A DNA stretch of 64,000 nt from JBMOLK01 sp049325575 (GCA_049325575.1 JBMOLK010000311.1:91382-155381), one strand, 5' to 3'. Counted from the first letter of the stretch, positions 8,508-17,812 are shown. Program-made: numbers and translations. Notes: generated from the sequence alone by a model not told the origin.

Positions 8508-8726
8508 ATGGAAACAAGAATTGATGGCTATGGTTACGGTACAGGATATGGATGGCCCTTTGGAATGTATGGGGGATACGGTTACGGCTATCCTTCTGGG
8601 TATTATGGCTATGGTTACCCTTGCGGCTTCTATGGCTACGGTTCGCCATTCGGATTATACGGAGGTTATGGTGGATATCCGTTTATGGGTTACGGAAGTT
8701 ATGGATACGGCTTCTACGGATATTAG
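8508..8726 (+). CDS. Gly/Tyr-rich small protein, 72 aa
   Basis: About two thirds of the residues are glycine or tyrosine, in GYGY, YGGY and FYGYG repeats interrupted by Pro-Phe-Gly (WPFGMYGG, SPFGLYGG). There is no signal peptide or membrane helix. A good ribosome binding site (AAAGGAG) precedes the ATG, which argues that this is a real gene and not low-complexity noise. Such composition is typical of small structural proteins of spore coats or other insoluble assemblies. The upstream sigma-K-like boxes agree with mother-cell expression. Function is inferred from composition only. Confidence 0.75.
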   Translation: METRIDGYGYGTGYGWPFGMYGGYGYGYPSGYYGYGYPCGFYGYGSPFGLYGGYGGYPFMGYGSYGYGFYGY

Positions 8727-8796
8727 TACTAAATAGTCTGCTATAGTTATTCCAAATCTTTAACAGTCCTGGCAGTCATACAATGATATTTATGTA

Positions 8797-8838
8797 AACA
8801 AGAGCATCGTTGATGAATGGCAGATGCTCTTGTTTATG
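8797..8838 (+). terminator. Terminator after the 72-aa Gly/Tyr gene
   Basis: AACAAGAGCATC pairs with GATGCTCTTGTT around a 13-base loop, giving a perfect 12-bp stem. Only a short T-rich tail follows. Confidence 0.75.
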
Positions 8839-8926
8839 TTCGTAAAGTTAATATTAGTATTAACAATGCAGGTTAACATAACATATTATGAATTAGCAAG
8901 TCAAATAATTTTAAGGAGGAGTTTTA

Positions 8927-9922
8927 ATGTCAGAATGCTGTAAAAAATCCAAGTCACAAAAAGATAACATGGAAATAACCACACAGAAATTTATAAAAGA
9001 ATCATTAAGGCAGAACCTCTTCTGGCTCAGAATTATGGCTGAGCATGCTTTATTTATAAGATTGGGATTGCCTTGTGAGGAAGAAGCCCTGCGTGCAGAG
9101 GCACGCCGTTTGCAAGAAGCTTTTGAACGTCTCCTTAATGAAGCTGAAAAAATTGCCAAGAATCCAACAGAGTTCAAAGTTGTAAAGCTGAATAAGGAAG
9201 CAATCGATCTGACCACTGCAATAATCGACTTTAAGAGCCGTGTACTGAAGCTTATTATTTGCTGTGATATTAGAACAGGGTTTAATCTGCCGCTTCTTAT
9301 CGATCATCTTCGCAGGGAAGCAATTTTCTTTCGGACAGCATTAGTACGCCTCCAGAAAAGACTTGAAGTAGAACCCACAGAAAAACTGATACAGGAGGAA
9401 TTGTTCTGGTTAAGGATAATGGCCGATCACAGTAAGTTTATTGTGCACCTCCTAGACCCATCCGAAAGACAATTTATTGATGTAGCAGAGAACTTCAGCC
9501 GAAGGTTTGATGAACTTAGGCTTCATACCAGGGACTTTGAATCCATGCTGGTGCCGCAGACATTTGAAAACTCACTTTTGGATGATACAGACGAACGTAT
9601 TATAAGACCTAAAGTTTTTGGAGCTGGACTACCTGAACCATTTTCTATAGGAAGTCTTGATCGTTTTACGGGTGAGGCTTTGGCTGCCACAATGGAACTT
9701 AGAGACTTTAAACAAACAGCTTTGGAGCTTATAACCAATTGTAGGGTTCTAAGTATCATACCACCCCTTCTGGCTGACCATGTATTAAGGGAGGCTGTAA
9801 GAGCTATAGAAGACATTTCCAGGCTGCAGAGTAAGCTCCCCCAACCGTGTAAAGTCACTGAAAGCTGCGGTAAGGATTCTTTATTTGACAATTGGTTCAC
9901 TGACTTAAGTGACCTCCTATAA
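8927..9922 (+). CDS. DUF2935 protein with two tandem domains
   Basis: A 331-residue helical protein made of two copies of the DUF2935 domain, about residues 22-145 and 155-295. Each begins with the hallmark helix (NLFWLRIMAEHALFIR and ELFWLRIMADHSKFIV) and has a later REA..F/I helix (LRREAIFFRT and LREAVRAIED). The conserved E/H residues suggest a four-helix metal-binding fold. The family occurs mainly in spore-forming Firmicutes and has no proven biochemical role. The ribosome binding site AAGGAGGAG is strong. A CATAACATA box at 8877, 47 bases before the second base-pair of the start region, resembles a sporulation -10 element, but no matching -35 box was found. Confidence 0.9.
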   Translation: MSECCKKSKSQKDNMEITTQKFIKESLRQNLFWLRIMAEHALFIRLGLPCEEEALRAEARRLQEAFERLLNEAEKIAKNPTEFKVVKLNKEAIDLTTAIIDFKSRVLKLIICCDIRTGFNLPLLIDHLRREAIFFRTALVRLQKRLEVEPTEKLIQEELFWLRIMADHSKFIVHLLDPSERQFIDVAENFSRRFDELRLHTRDFESMLVPQTFENSLLDDTDERIIRPKVFGAGLPEPFSIGSLDRFTGEALAATMELRDFKQTALELITNCRVLSIIPPLLADHVLREAVRAIEDISRLQSKLPQPCKVTESCGKDSLFDNWFTDLSDLL

Positions 9923-9958
9923 AAAGTTTATATAACAACTATAGTGCTAATAGATATC

Positions 9959-9995
9959 TAAAAGCCTCTTGAGTATTTACTTGAGAGGTTTTTTA
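9959..9995 (+). terminator. Terminator after the DUF2935 gene
   Basis: AAAGCCTCT pairs with AGAGGTTTT (one G-U pair) and leads into a T tract. Confidence 0.7.
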
Positions 9996-10192
9996 TAAAT
10001 TATTAGGATAAGTAGTAATCCCTTGGTCAGGTTATAATATTAGAATCTTAATAAATAAAATGAACATGGACAGGCAGTAAGACAGGAGAAGGTTGATTTC
10101 TTAAGCAGTGAAGGATATAATAAGCTAAGCGTTTTTTTTGGAAAGCATTGATAAGCTGTTTGACACACCTAATAAGATAGGAGGAACCGTGT

Positions 10193-10840
10193 ATGAAAAT
10201 TTTCGATATTTCCATGAGCATAGATTACAATATGCCCGTCTATAAAAACAAGGATGATAAGAGGCCTGTCCGGAGGACAACACGTGATTTTCCAAATGAC
10301 AACATCTATGAGTCAAGGATTGATATGGATATGCATACCGGAACACACATAGATGCACCTCTTCATATGGTAAAGAACGGAGATACAATAGAAAATATCC
10401 GTCTTGATCGGGTTATCACAGAATGTAGGGTTATAGATTTGACATCTGTCGAGGACAAGATAAAAATGAAGGATCTTACTGATAAGGAAATAGTAAAAGG
10501 AGACTTCATTATACTAAAGACAAAAAACTCATATGTCGATAGCTTCTATGATGAGTTTGTGTACCTGGACAGGAGTGGAGCAAAATTCTTAAAGGAGAAA
10601 GGTGTAATTGGTGTCGGAATTGACTCTCTAGGGATTGAAAGAGACCAGGCGGATTTTAGTACACATAAAACCCTATTGGAGTCAGGAATTATAATACTTG
10701 AGGGATTAAGACTTTCTGAAGTTGGTGAAGGAGTATATATACTCTGCGCTTTGCCTTTAAAGATTATAGGCTCGGAAGCTTCTCCCGTCAGAGCTGTGCT
10801 GATAGATAATAAGGGAAGCGCTGACTATTCTTTCGCTTAG
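10193..10840 (+). CDS. Cyclase-family metal hydrolase (kynurenine-formamidase-like)
   Basis: A member of the cyclase / arylformamidase family (Pfam Cyclase). It carries the metal-binding signature HxGTHxDxPxH: H48, T51-H52, D54 and H58 in HTGTHIDAPLH. The 215-residue length is normal. Relatives hydrolyse N-formylkynurenine, isatin or similar amide bonds with Mn or Zn. No tryptophan catabolism genes flank it, so the substrate is open. GIDSLGIERDQADFSTHKTLL is the second conserved block. The ribosome binding site AGGAGGA lies about 9 bases before the ATG. It is followed after 62 bases by the OmpA fusion gene on the same strand. Confidence 0.88.
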   Translation: MKIFDISMSIDYNMPVYKNKDDKRPVRRTTRDFPNDNIYESRIDMDMHTGTHIDAPLHMVKNGDTIENIRLDRVITECRVIDLTSVEDKIKMKDLTDKEIVKGDFIILKTKNSYVDSFYDEFVYLDRSGAKFLKEKGVIGVGIDSLGIERDQADFSTHKTLLESGIIILEGLRLSEVGEGVYILCALPLKIIGSEASPVRAVLIDNKGSADYSFA

Positions 10841-10902
10841 GTTGCAGTGTTGGTATAAAAGATTTATAATTTTCTTATAACTATTCTGTTAGGAGGCGCC
10901 AA

Positions 10903-12549
10903 ATGGAAGGTAAAAGAATAAAGTGGGGTAATATTATAATCTTCTTGCTCATTATTGCTGCTGCTGCTTCTGCGGTCTATTACAAATACCCCGGAAGCTT
11001 TAAGAATGTTTTTAACTCTGATTCAAGCCAAAATGTAAGTCAGCAAAAAAATGACAATTTAAACAATAAAGTAGATAATAAAGCAGGTAGTAAAGATGGA
11101 AGGCTGCCTTCCCCGGAGGAGAGCTTTGTTATGGGGCTGGACAGCTGGATAGGAGGTACTCCTGTACTGATAGGTTTAAACAGGGAGTATAACAGGGATT
11201 ATTCCCTAAGCCTCAAAGTAGAATATATACCTAACGATAATGATAGAATAGAAGCTTTAAAGGAAGGAAGAATTCATGCAACCGAGATGTCATTGCCGTC
11301 TTTTATAAGGTTCCAGGAAAAGTATCCTGATACCGGAGTTATTATTGGAATTACAGATTTTTCCCGTGGTGCTGACGGAATTATTGCAAAATCGGAGATA
11401 AAAGATCTAAACGATATGGAAGACAGGAATATTTCCTATGTTGGCGACGGTACTGGAAAATTCATCCTAAATAAGTTTTTAAGATTAATCGGTTTAAGAT
11501 ATCAAGATATAAAGCCTATCGAACGTGATGATATGGGAGAAGTTATTGATGATTTGAAGTCCGGCAGGGCAGACTTAATTGTTTCATGGAGCCCTGATAT
11601 GAATCTTGCAGTTAAGGAAATAAATGCTTCAAAGCCTGGTTCGGTCAAAGTTTTGATAACTACCAAAGAGGTCCCTGATTTGGTGCCTACCATGCTTGTT
11701 GTTAACAAGTCTGTAGCCGAAAAATATCCCGATAAGGTGGATGGCTTTTTAAGAACCTGGTATGCTTCTTCAAAGTATATCATAGAAAGGCCCGACAAAG
11801 CTTATGATAAACTTGCTGAATTAATGAATGAAAATGGAGAGTATGGAGAAGTTTCAGGTGGTGATGTGGAAGCTTCATTTAAAGACATAAAGCTGATGTC
11901 CTTAAATGACAATCTTAGGTATTTCGGTTTGGAAGGTGACAAGGAAAAGGTGGGAACAATAATAGACGATACAGTTGAAACCTGGAAGCGTTATGGAGAT
12001 TTGAGCATTGATTTTAACCCTTCCAAAACTATATATACCGGTAGTTTTCTGGCAAAGCTAAGAGATGACAAGGAACTTCTGACGGGTGTATTGGATTCGG
12101 AGCTTACCGGAAATGCGGGGCAGAATTCTGAGTCTAAAAAGGAATTTAAGAAGCAGGATGAGGTAAGTATAGAAAAGAACACGGAAAGAGTAGCAAAAGT
12201 TGATATTCCGCCTGTTTATTATGATTCAGGCAAGGCTACAGTCAAAGCAGAATCAATACCTGTATTAAGTGAAGTGCTGGGGATACTTTTGCAATTCCCT
12301 GATTACTATCTCATTGTAGACGCCCATACAGATTCTGTGGGAAGTGAAGATATGAATCTTAAGCTTTCAAAGGACAGGGCTCTTCAGGTTAAAGAATACC
12401 TTGTGATGCAGGGGATTGATCAAAACAGAATAGTTGCCAGAGGATGGGGAGAGTACAGGCCAATAATCGCTAATGAGACTACAGACGAGGATAAGGCGAA
12501 AAATAGAAGAACCGAATTTATCCTTACAAGGGAAGTTGATGGAAAATAA
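10903..12549 (+). CDS. Membrane-anchored solute-binding-like protein fused to an OmpA domain
   Basis: 548 residues in three parts. Residues 9-27 form one N-terminal membrane anchor (IIIFLLIIAAAASAVYY). Residues about 70-395 form an NMT1/SsuA-type periplasmic-binding fold (EESFVMGLDSWIGGTP, ALKEGRIHATEMSLP, ADLIVSWSPD). Residues about 435-545 form an OmpA/MotB peptidoglycan-binding domain (VYYDSGKATVKAES, DAHTDSVGSEDMNLKLS, KNRRTEFIL). A low-complexity Asn/Lys/Ser segment (35-65) links the anchor to the sensor. By family knowledge, OmpA domains bind meso-DAP peptidoglycan, so the protein would tether a ligand-binding module between membrane and wall. The ribosome binding site AGGAGG is strong. 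A co-directional XpaC-like gene follows after 84 bases. Confidence 0.85.
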   Translation: MEGKRIKWGNIIIFLLIIAAAASAVYYKYPGSFKNVFNSDSSQNVSQQKNDNLNNKVDNKAGSKDGRLPSPEESFVMGLDSWIGGTPVLIGLNREYNRDYSLSLKVEYIPNDNDRIEALKEGRIHATEMSLPSFIRFQEKYPDTGVIIGITDFSRGADGIIAKSEIKDLNDMEDRNISYVGDGTGKFILNKFLRLIGLRYQDIKPIERDDMGEVIDDLKSGRADLIVSWSPDMNLAVKEINASKPGSVKVLITTKEVPDLVPTMLVVNKSVAEKYPDKVDGFLRTWYASSKYIIERPDKAYDKLAELMNENGEYGEVSGGDVEASFKDIKLMSLNDNLRYFGLEGDKEKVGTIIDDTVETWKRYGDLSIDFNPSKTIYTGSFLAKLRDDKELLTGVLDSELTGNAGQNSESKKEFKKQDEVSIEKNTERVAKVDIPPVYYDSGKATVKAESIPVLSEVLGILLQFPDYYLIVDAHTDSVGSEDMNLKLSKDRALQVKEYLVMQGIDQNRIVARGWGEYRPIIANETTDEDKAKNRRTEFILTREVDGK

Positions 12550-12633
12550 TTTTGATCTCCAGGATTGGAACTAAAGAGAAAAATCGAGTGTCCTTAATGG
12601 GCACAGGACTTTATTTGGAGGTAAAAGCCGCTC

Positions 12634-13398
12634 ATGAGTTTAAGAACCTTTCTTAAAGCTGCTTTGAAATTGAGAAATCTTGCTTTGCTTGCGTTGATTG
12701 TTATAGTATATGGTATAACCTCTGTTATACCCTTTGCCCTAATTGGTGCTGCAGGATATCTGTATTTTATCATGCAGACTTTAAAGGATGAAGATTTCAG
12801 GAAAGAGTTGGAGCACGAGGAAAAGCTTGAGGGTATACAGAAGCTGAATGAGAGATGCAGTAGATTGTATTTAAGTGTATTAAATAAGCTGCCCAGTTTA
12901 CTAAGAAATAGAGTAAGAAATGTCTATAAGGAGAAGGAGGAACTGGTAGTTTTTTTTAATCAAAACAGCACTGACCAGCTAAGGCAAAAAATTGTTGAAC
13001 AGGCATTAAGTCTTGTTATTGCTTACTTTAAATTAATATATAACTTTAGTTTAAAGCAGAAGGAGCTGAACGCAATAAATATTGACAGGGTCATGGAAAG
13101 AATCAGTACCAACAACAGGAAGCTAAGCTTTTTTAAAAACCCGAAAGCGGTTACAGACTTGCAGAGGGCCGTTGAGCTTGATGAAAAATTACTGGAGAGG
13201 GTTAAAAATGAGAAAAGCGAAATTGAAACCATAAGCTCCAGGCTTGAATATATAGAGAGTGCTATTTTGATGTTTAAGCATCAGATAGTATCAAGGGATG
13301 ATGCAGACCCTGCCCTGACGGATATAGATAATGTGGTAAATGAAGCCATGGCCTTGGATAGCGTTCTTACCAACAGAAATGAAAAACTTAAGCTATAA
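12634..13398 (+). CDS. Membrane protein, XpaC-like (tentative)
   Basis: 254 residues. Two closely spaced N-terminal membrane helices (about 14-50: LALLALIVIVYGITS, then FALIGAAGYLYFIM) are followed by a long charged, coiled-coil-rich cytoplasmic region. The layout and the position beside a solute-binding protein recall XpaC (5-bromo-4-chloroindolyl phosphate hydrolysis) proteins, which usually precede a TelA-type gene. No TelA gene is present here, so the name is tentative. GGAGGT lies 11 bases before the ATG, a long but usable spacing. A clear terminator closes the unit with the OmpA fusion gene. Confidence 0.6.
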   Translation: MSLRTFLKAALKLRNLALLALIVIVYGITSVIPFALIGAAGYLYFIMQTLKDEDFRKELEHEEKLEGIQKLNERCSRLYLSVLNKLPSLLRNRVRNVYKEKEELVVFFNQNSTDQLRQKIVEQALSLVIAYFKLIYNFSLKQKELNAINIDRVMERISTNNRKLSFFKNPKAVTDLQRAVELDEKLLERVKNEKSEIETISSRLEYIESAILMFKHQIVSRDDADPALTDIDNVVNEAMALDSVLTNRNEKLKL

Positions 13399-13405
13399 TA
13401 CGAAA

Positions 13406-13432
13406 GTCCCACAGTTTTGTGGGATTTTTGTT
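13406..13432 (+). terminator. Terminator after the XpaC-like gene
   Basis: GTCCCAC/GTGGGAT stem around a six-base loop, then TTTTTG. Confidence 0.8.
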
Positions 13433-13662
13433 ATAGTTTTTGTTTTCGGGTTATACGATTTTGAGTATACTTTGTAAGGTGGTATTAATAATGAAGATAG
13501 GGTGCCAATCTATAGCATTAACTTTTTTTTTATGATATAATCCTTCGTAAGAAATGGAAAAAGGTTGGAATATAATTCAAACAAGCTTTCTTAAAATTGT
13601 TAAGTTTATGTGATTTTTATTTTTCTAACATAAAAAATAAAAATTATAAGGAGGAGAAGTAA

Positions 13663-15114
13663 GTGAAAAAGTGCACTAAAAAGGCAGGTATAGTTTTATT
13701 GGTTCTTGTAATGCTAATGACATCTTTGCTTTCTACAACAGTAACAAACGCAGCGGCGAGTTTTCCGTATAATGCGGCATACTCCCACGGATTCAGTTCC
13801 CTTGCAGACAATCAGGCAGAAGCTAATGCCATGCTTCTTGCAGAATGGGAGGACTGGAAGAGCAAACGTATTACTTCAAGCGGAGCAGGTGGATTTAAGA
13901 GGGTACAACGTGATGCTTCCACAAACTTTGACACAGTATCCGAAGGTCTTGGGTATGGGATGTTATTTTCCGTATACTTTGGAGAAAGGGCATTATTTGA
14001 TGACCTCTACCGTTATGTAAAATCGCATTTTAATGGAAACGGGCTCATGCACTGGCATATTGATGCAAACAACAACGTTACAACCCATGACTATGGTAGT
14101 TCAGCAGCATCAGATGCTGATGAGGACATTGCATTAGCGCTTATATTTGCCCACAAAATTTGGGGTTCCAGCGGGGCAATTAACTATTCACAAGAAGCTA
14201 AAACACTTATCAACAACCTTTATAACCGCTGTGTAGAACAAGGTACTAATGTTCTAAAACCTGGAGACGGATGGGGAGGATCATCAACTACAAATCCTTC
14301 ATATTTTGCACCTGCATGGTACAAAATATTTGCGCAGTTTACAGGCGACAACAGGTGGAATCAGGTTGCAGACAAGTGTTATCAGATAATTGAAGAAGTA
14401 AAGAAATATAACAATGGTACAGGACTTGTTCCTGACTGGTGTACTGCAAGCGGGACTCCGGCTTCAGGCATGGGTTACAACTACAGATATGACGCGACCC
14501 GTTATGTATGGAGAGCTGCTATTGATTATTCATGGTTTGGAGATGCAAGAGCGAAAGTAAATTGTGATCTTATAACAAAGTTCTTCAGTAAAGACGGCGC
14601 AGCGGGTATTGTTGATGAATATACCATACAGGGAGAAAAAAGAGGTGTAAACCACAATGCATCCTTCGTTGGACCTGTAGCTTGCGGAAGTATGGCTGGA
14701 TATGACCTTGCATTTGCAAAAAGCCTTTACAAGGAAACAGTAGCTGTAAAAGATGCTGAACAATACGGGTATTACGGAAACTGCTTAAGAATGTTTGCAT
14801 TACTTTATACAACAGGAAACTTCCCTAATCTTTATGCAGATATCGTTACAATGCCTTCACCTTCACCTACTCCTACAATAGTTCCCACACCTACTCCAAC
14901 AACACCGGAGTTTACATATGGAGATTTAAACAAAGATGGATTCGTTAACTCAACAGACTATACGCTTCTTAAAAGGCAAGTACTGCTTATACCGGTAAGC
15001 ATTGATAGGCTTGCGGCAGACTTGAATCTTGACGGACTTGTTAACTCAACAGACCTGGTAATACTAAAAAGATACTTGTTAAAAATAATTAACGAGTTAC
15101 CGTACTATAATTAA
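13663..15114 (+). CDS. celA: Cellulosomal GH8 endoglucanase with dockerin (CelA-like)
   Basis: A secreted endo-beta-1,4-glucanase of glycoside hydrolase family 8, very like C. thermocellum CelA along its whole length. Signal peptide about residues 1-31. The catalytic (alpha/alpha)6 barrel spans about 35-395, with general acid E94 (TVSEGLGYGM) and active-site aspartates D151 (DADEDIALAL) and D277 (YRYDATR). A Pro/Thr linker (about 398-418) precedes a type I dockerin. Its two 22-residue calcium repeats each carry an NSTD pair (VNSTDYTLLKRQ and VNSTDLVILKRY), the S/T code of the C. thermocellum group. The start is GTG at 13663, 7 bases after AAGGAGGAG. It is the first gene of the cellulase cluster. 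Confidence 0.96.
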   Translation: MKKCTKKAGIVLLVLVMLMTSLLSTTVTNAAASFPYNAAYSHGFSSLADNQAEANAMLLAEWEDWKSKRITSSGAGGFKRVQRDASTNFDTVSEGLGYGMLFSVYFGERALFDDLYRYVKSHFNGNGLMHWHIDANNNVTTHDYGSSAASDADEDIALALIFAHKIWGSSGAINYSQEAKTLINNLYNRCVEQGTNVLKPGDGWGGSSTTNPSYFAPAWYKIFAQFTGDNRWNQVADKCYQIIEEVKKYNNGTGLVPDWCTASGTPASGMGYNYRYDATRYVWRAAIDYSWFGDARAKVNCDLITKFFSKDGAAGIVDEYTIQGEKRGVNHNASFVGPVACGSMAGYDLAFAKSLYKETVAVKDAEQYGYYGNCLRMFALLYTTGNFPNLYADIVTMPSPSPTPTIVPTPTPTTPEFTYGDLNKDGFVNSTDYTLLKRQVLLIPVSIDRLAADLNLDGLVNSTDLVILKRYLLKIINELPYYN

Positions 15115-15157
15115 TTGATTAATCTGACAGAATATATATAGCTTTTATAATAGAAAT

Positions 15158-15196
15158 GGGTTCCTTGATATCATATCCGGGAACCTGTTTTTTTGA
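15158..15196 (+). terminator. Terminator after the GH8 gene
   Basis: GGTTCC pairs with GGAACC, with a 15-base loop and a run of seven T after CTG. Confidence 0.65.
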
Positions 15197-15315
15197 TTTT
15201 ATATTACACCCGACTTTTTAAAAAATTATTATAAATCAATAGTGCTTAGCGGTAAAATGTGTTAAAATATAAAATATAGACAAGAGAAATTGTTTGTTTT
15301 GAAAGGGAGATTAAG

Positions 15316-15579
15316 ATGTACACTTAGCTTGATGCCATATATAAAAACAGAGTTGTCTTATTTGCTGCCGGTGGAGCAATGGGATTCCGCCTTTCTACAG
15401 TTTATTTTAACAGTTCTGATAACAAGGTAGTTGCAGCAGTTGACAAAGTTCCCATAAAAAAAGCGGATATATACCAATCTATGCAGTCCAAGTCTAGTAA
15501 TTCTATATTCCAAAGATTGTTCAACAATATTATTATCAAAAACGAAGCAAAAAGCATGAAATCATTGTTTAGACCGTAA
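15316..15579 (+). pseudogene. Remnant of a foldase / PpiC-type (PrsA-like) gene
   Basis: An ATG at 15316 with a good ribosome binding site (AAAGGGAG) is followed three codons later by TAG (15325). Reading through it gives a continuous frame to 15579. It holds a hydrophobic anchor (VVLFAAGGAMGFRLSTVYF) and then VVAAVDKVPIKKADIY, the typical start of the SurA-N domain of membrane-anchored peptidyl-prolyl isomerases, with FNNIIIKNEAKS further on. The frame stops after about 84 codons, whereas PrsA-type foldases have about 300, and no PPIase domain follows. An intact ribosome binding site with an early nonsense codon and a lost 3' part points to a decaying gene. An internal start at 15379 could still make a 66-residue fragment. 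Confidence 0.6.
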
Positions 15580-15689
15580 AGGTATAGCCAATTTATGTCT
15601 ATATGCTTTCTGGTAATACTATCTGCTTTAAAGCAGTTATAAACAGAAAGCAAATATATAAAAAATACTGAAAGGAGAAAGGTAAAAGT

Positions 15690-17798
15690 ATGAGAAAAGC
15701 GTTCAGCAGGAGGGGCTTAATTGTTTTGGTGCTTGTAATAGGGCTGCTTGCTAATATGATGGCAGTATTTCCCGTGCAGGCTGCTGCAGAAAACTCTGTA
15801 GACATTTCACAGGTAGCATATTCAGCAGGTGAGGTTAAACTGGGGGATGTTAGTGGAGATGGATTGGTAAATTCAATAGACTACATATTATTACAGAGAT
15901 ACCTTCTTGAAATAATTGCAGACTTTACAAATCCCAACGGTAAAGCAGCAGCAGATGTAGACAGGGATGGAGCAATTAATTCAACCGATCTTACCCTTTT
16001 AAAAAGATACTTGCTAAAGATTATAAGAGTGTTCCCGGATAACTCTGCAGTATACAAAAACCCCAATGCACCTATTGAAGACAGGGTTAATGACTTGATG
16101 GCAAGAATGACACTTGAAGAGAAAGTCGGCCAGATGATACAGGGAGAAAGAATGGCAACAACCAGTACAGATGTAAAGGACTACTACCTGGGTTCCGTTT
16201 TAAGTGGAGGAGGTTCAGCTCCTTATGATAACACGCCAGAAGGCTGGATGGCTATGGTGAAGAGTTATCAGGATGCGGCCATGTCTACCCGCTTGGGAAT
16301 TCCAATTATTTATGGAACAGATGCAGTGCATGGTCATAACAATGCTTACGGAGCAGTTATTTTCCCGCATAATATAGCACTTGGAGCAGCAGCAAATCCT
16401 GAATTAATGGCAGAGGTAGGTAAAGTAACTGCAGAGGAACTTCTGGCAACAGGCATAACCTGGAATTTTGCACCCGTAGTTGCTGTAGCAAGAGATGAGA
16501 GATGGGGAAGAACCTATGAAAGCTACAGTGAGAATCCTGATCTGGTAAATCTTCTTTCAGTGCCGTTTATTAGAGCCATGCAGGATAACTATGGGCTTGC
16601 AGCTACAGCAAAGCACTTTCTTGCAGATGGAGGCACCCTTGGCGGAAAAGACCAGGGTGATGCCGTAATGACTGAAGAAGAGTTAAGAAGGATTCATCTT
16701 CCTGTTTATAAAGAGGCAATAAATAACGGTGTTAAATCCGTTATGATCTCCTTTAGCAGTTGGAACGGTGTAAAGAACACTGAAAACAAATACCTTATTA
16801 CAGATATGTTAAAAGGCGAGCTTGGATTTAACGGTTTTGTTGTATCCGACTGGGAAGCAATAAAGCAGACCAGCGGAGCTACTTTCTATGACCAGGTTGT
16901 AAACTGTGTAAATGCTGGAATAGATATGCTCATGGAGCCATACAAATGGATGGATGCAGTTGAGATATTAAAAACTGCCGCTCAAAACGGTGATATACCG
17001 CAGGCAAGGATTGACGATGCAGTTAGACGTATATTAAAGGTCAAGTTTGAAACCGGTTTGTTTGAGAAGCCTTTGGGAGATCAAAGTCTTATCACAAACG
17101 GATTTGGTTCACAGGAAAATAGAGAGATAGCAAAAAGGGCTGTTAGGGAATCTTTGGTTCTTTTAAAGAACGAAAATAATATTCTCCCGCTTAAGAAGAA
17201 TGCAAAAATTCTTGTAACCGGGCCTTCGGCCGATAATGTAGGACTGCAGTGCAGCGGATGGACTATGTCATGGCGCGGCGGTATGGATTCATTCGGTAGA
17301 AAGTTTGTACCGGGTACAACCATTATGGAAGGTTTTAAGAAGATTGCAGAAAGCAATGGAGGTACGATTTTAACTGATCCTTACGCTGCAAGTGAAGCGG
17401 ATCTGGTTGTTCTTGTTATTGGAGAAATGCCCTACGTTGAACTCTATGGTGATGCCAGGGATCTCACAGTAAGCAGTGAGGAGCTAATGATAGGTGGAAC
17501 CAATATAGCTATCAGGGAAGCTAAAGAGACAGGAAAGCCTATAGTTACTGTACTCCTTTCAGGAAGGCCAAGAATAGTGACGGATTTGATTGGTGACTGG
17601 AGTGCTTTGGTTGCCGCATGGTTCCCGGGATCGGAAGGCGAGGCTGTTGCAGAAGTACTTTACGGTGATTACGACTTTAAGGGCAAGCTGCCAATGACAT
17701 GGCCCAGCAGCAACGAGCAAATTCCTATAAATGTAGACGATATGGGAACAAAGATACCTGCATTCCCTTACGGATACGGCCTTAAAATGTATAACTGA
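15690..17798 (+). CDS. Secreted GH3 beta-glucosidase / glucan exohydrolase with N-terminal dockerin
   Basis: 702 residues. Signal peptide about 1-34 (FPVQAAAEN). An N-terminal type I dockerin at about 50-113 has two calcium repeats (DVSGDGLVNSIDYILLQRY and DVDRDGAINSTDLTLLKRY). The GH3 catalytic region of the barley ExoI type runs from about 122 (NPNAPIEDRVNDLMARMT) to the end. It contains the KHFLADGGT loop, the nucleophile D387 in VVSDWEAI, and the C-terminal alpha/beta sandwich (ILVTGPSADNVG). No fibronectin III domain follows. The enzyme should remove glucose from cello-oligosaccharides or beta-glucans on the cellulosome. Placing the dockerin before the enzyme is unusual. Strong ribosome binding site. 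A tandem paralogue follows. Confidence 0.93.
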   Translation: MRKAFSRRGLIVLVLVIGLLANMMAVFPVQAAAENSVDISQVAYSAGEVKLGDVSGDGLVNSIDYILLQRYLLEIIADFTNPNGKAAADVDRDGAINSTDLTLLKRYLLKIIRVFPDNSAVYKNPNAPIEDRVNDLMARMTLEEKVGQMIQGERMATTSTDVKDYYLGSVLSGGGSAPYDNTPEGWMAMVKSYQDAAMSTRLGIPIIYGTDAVHGHNNAYGAVIFPHNIALGAAANPELMAEVGKVTAEELLATGITWNFAPVVAVARDERWGRTYESYSENPDLVNLLSVPFIRAMQDNYGLAATAKHFLADGGTLGGKDQGDAVMTEEELRRIHLPVYKEAINNGVKSVMISFSSWNGVKNTENKYLITDMLKGELGFNGFVVSDWEAIKQTSGATFYDQVVNCVNAGIDMLMEPYKWMDAVEILKTAAQNGDIPQARIDDAVRRILKVKFETGLFEKPLGDQSLITNGFGSQENREIAKRAVRESLVLLKNENNILPLKKNAKILVTGPSADNVGLQCSGWTMSWRGGMDSFGRKFVPGTTIMEGFKKIAESNGGTILTDPYAASEADLVVLVIGEMPYVELYGDARDLTVSSEELMIGGTNIAIREAKETGKPIVTVLLSGRPRIVTDLIGDWSALVAAWFPGSEGEAVAEVLYGDYDFKGKLPMTWPSSNEQIPINVDDMGTKIPAFPYGYGLKMYN

Positions 17799-17812
17799 TA
17801 AATAGAGATCCT

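Noticed and set aside
8521..8746. Alternative frames over the 72-aa Gly/Tyr gene
   Set aside because: Shadows of the repetitive coding sequence; no ribosome binding site, and Met/Trp-rich translation.
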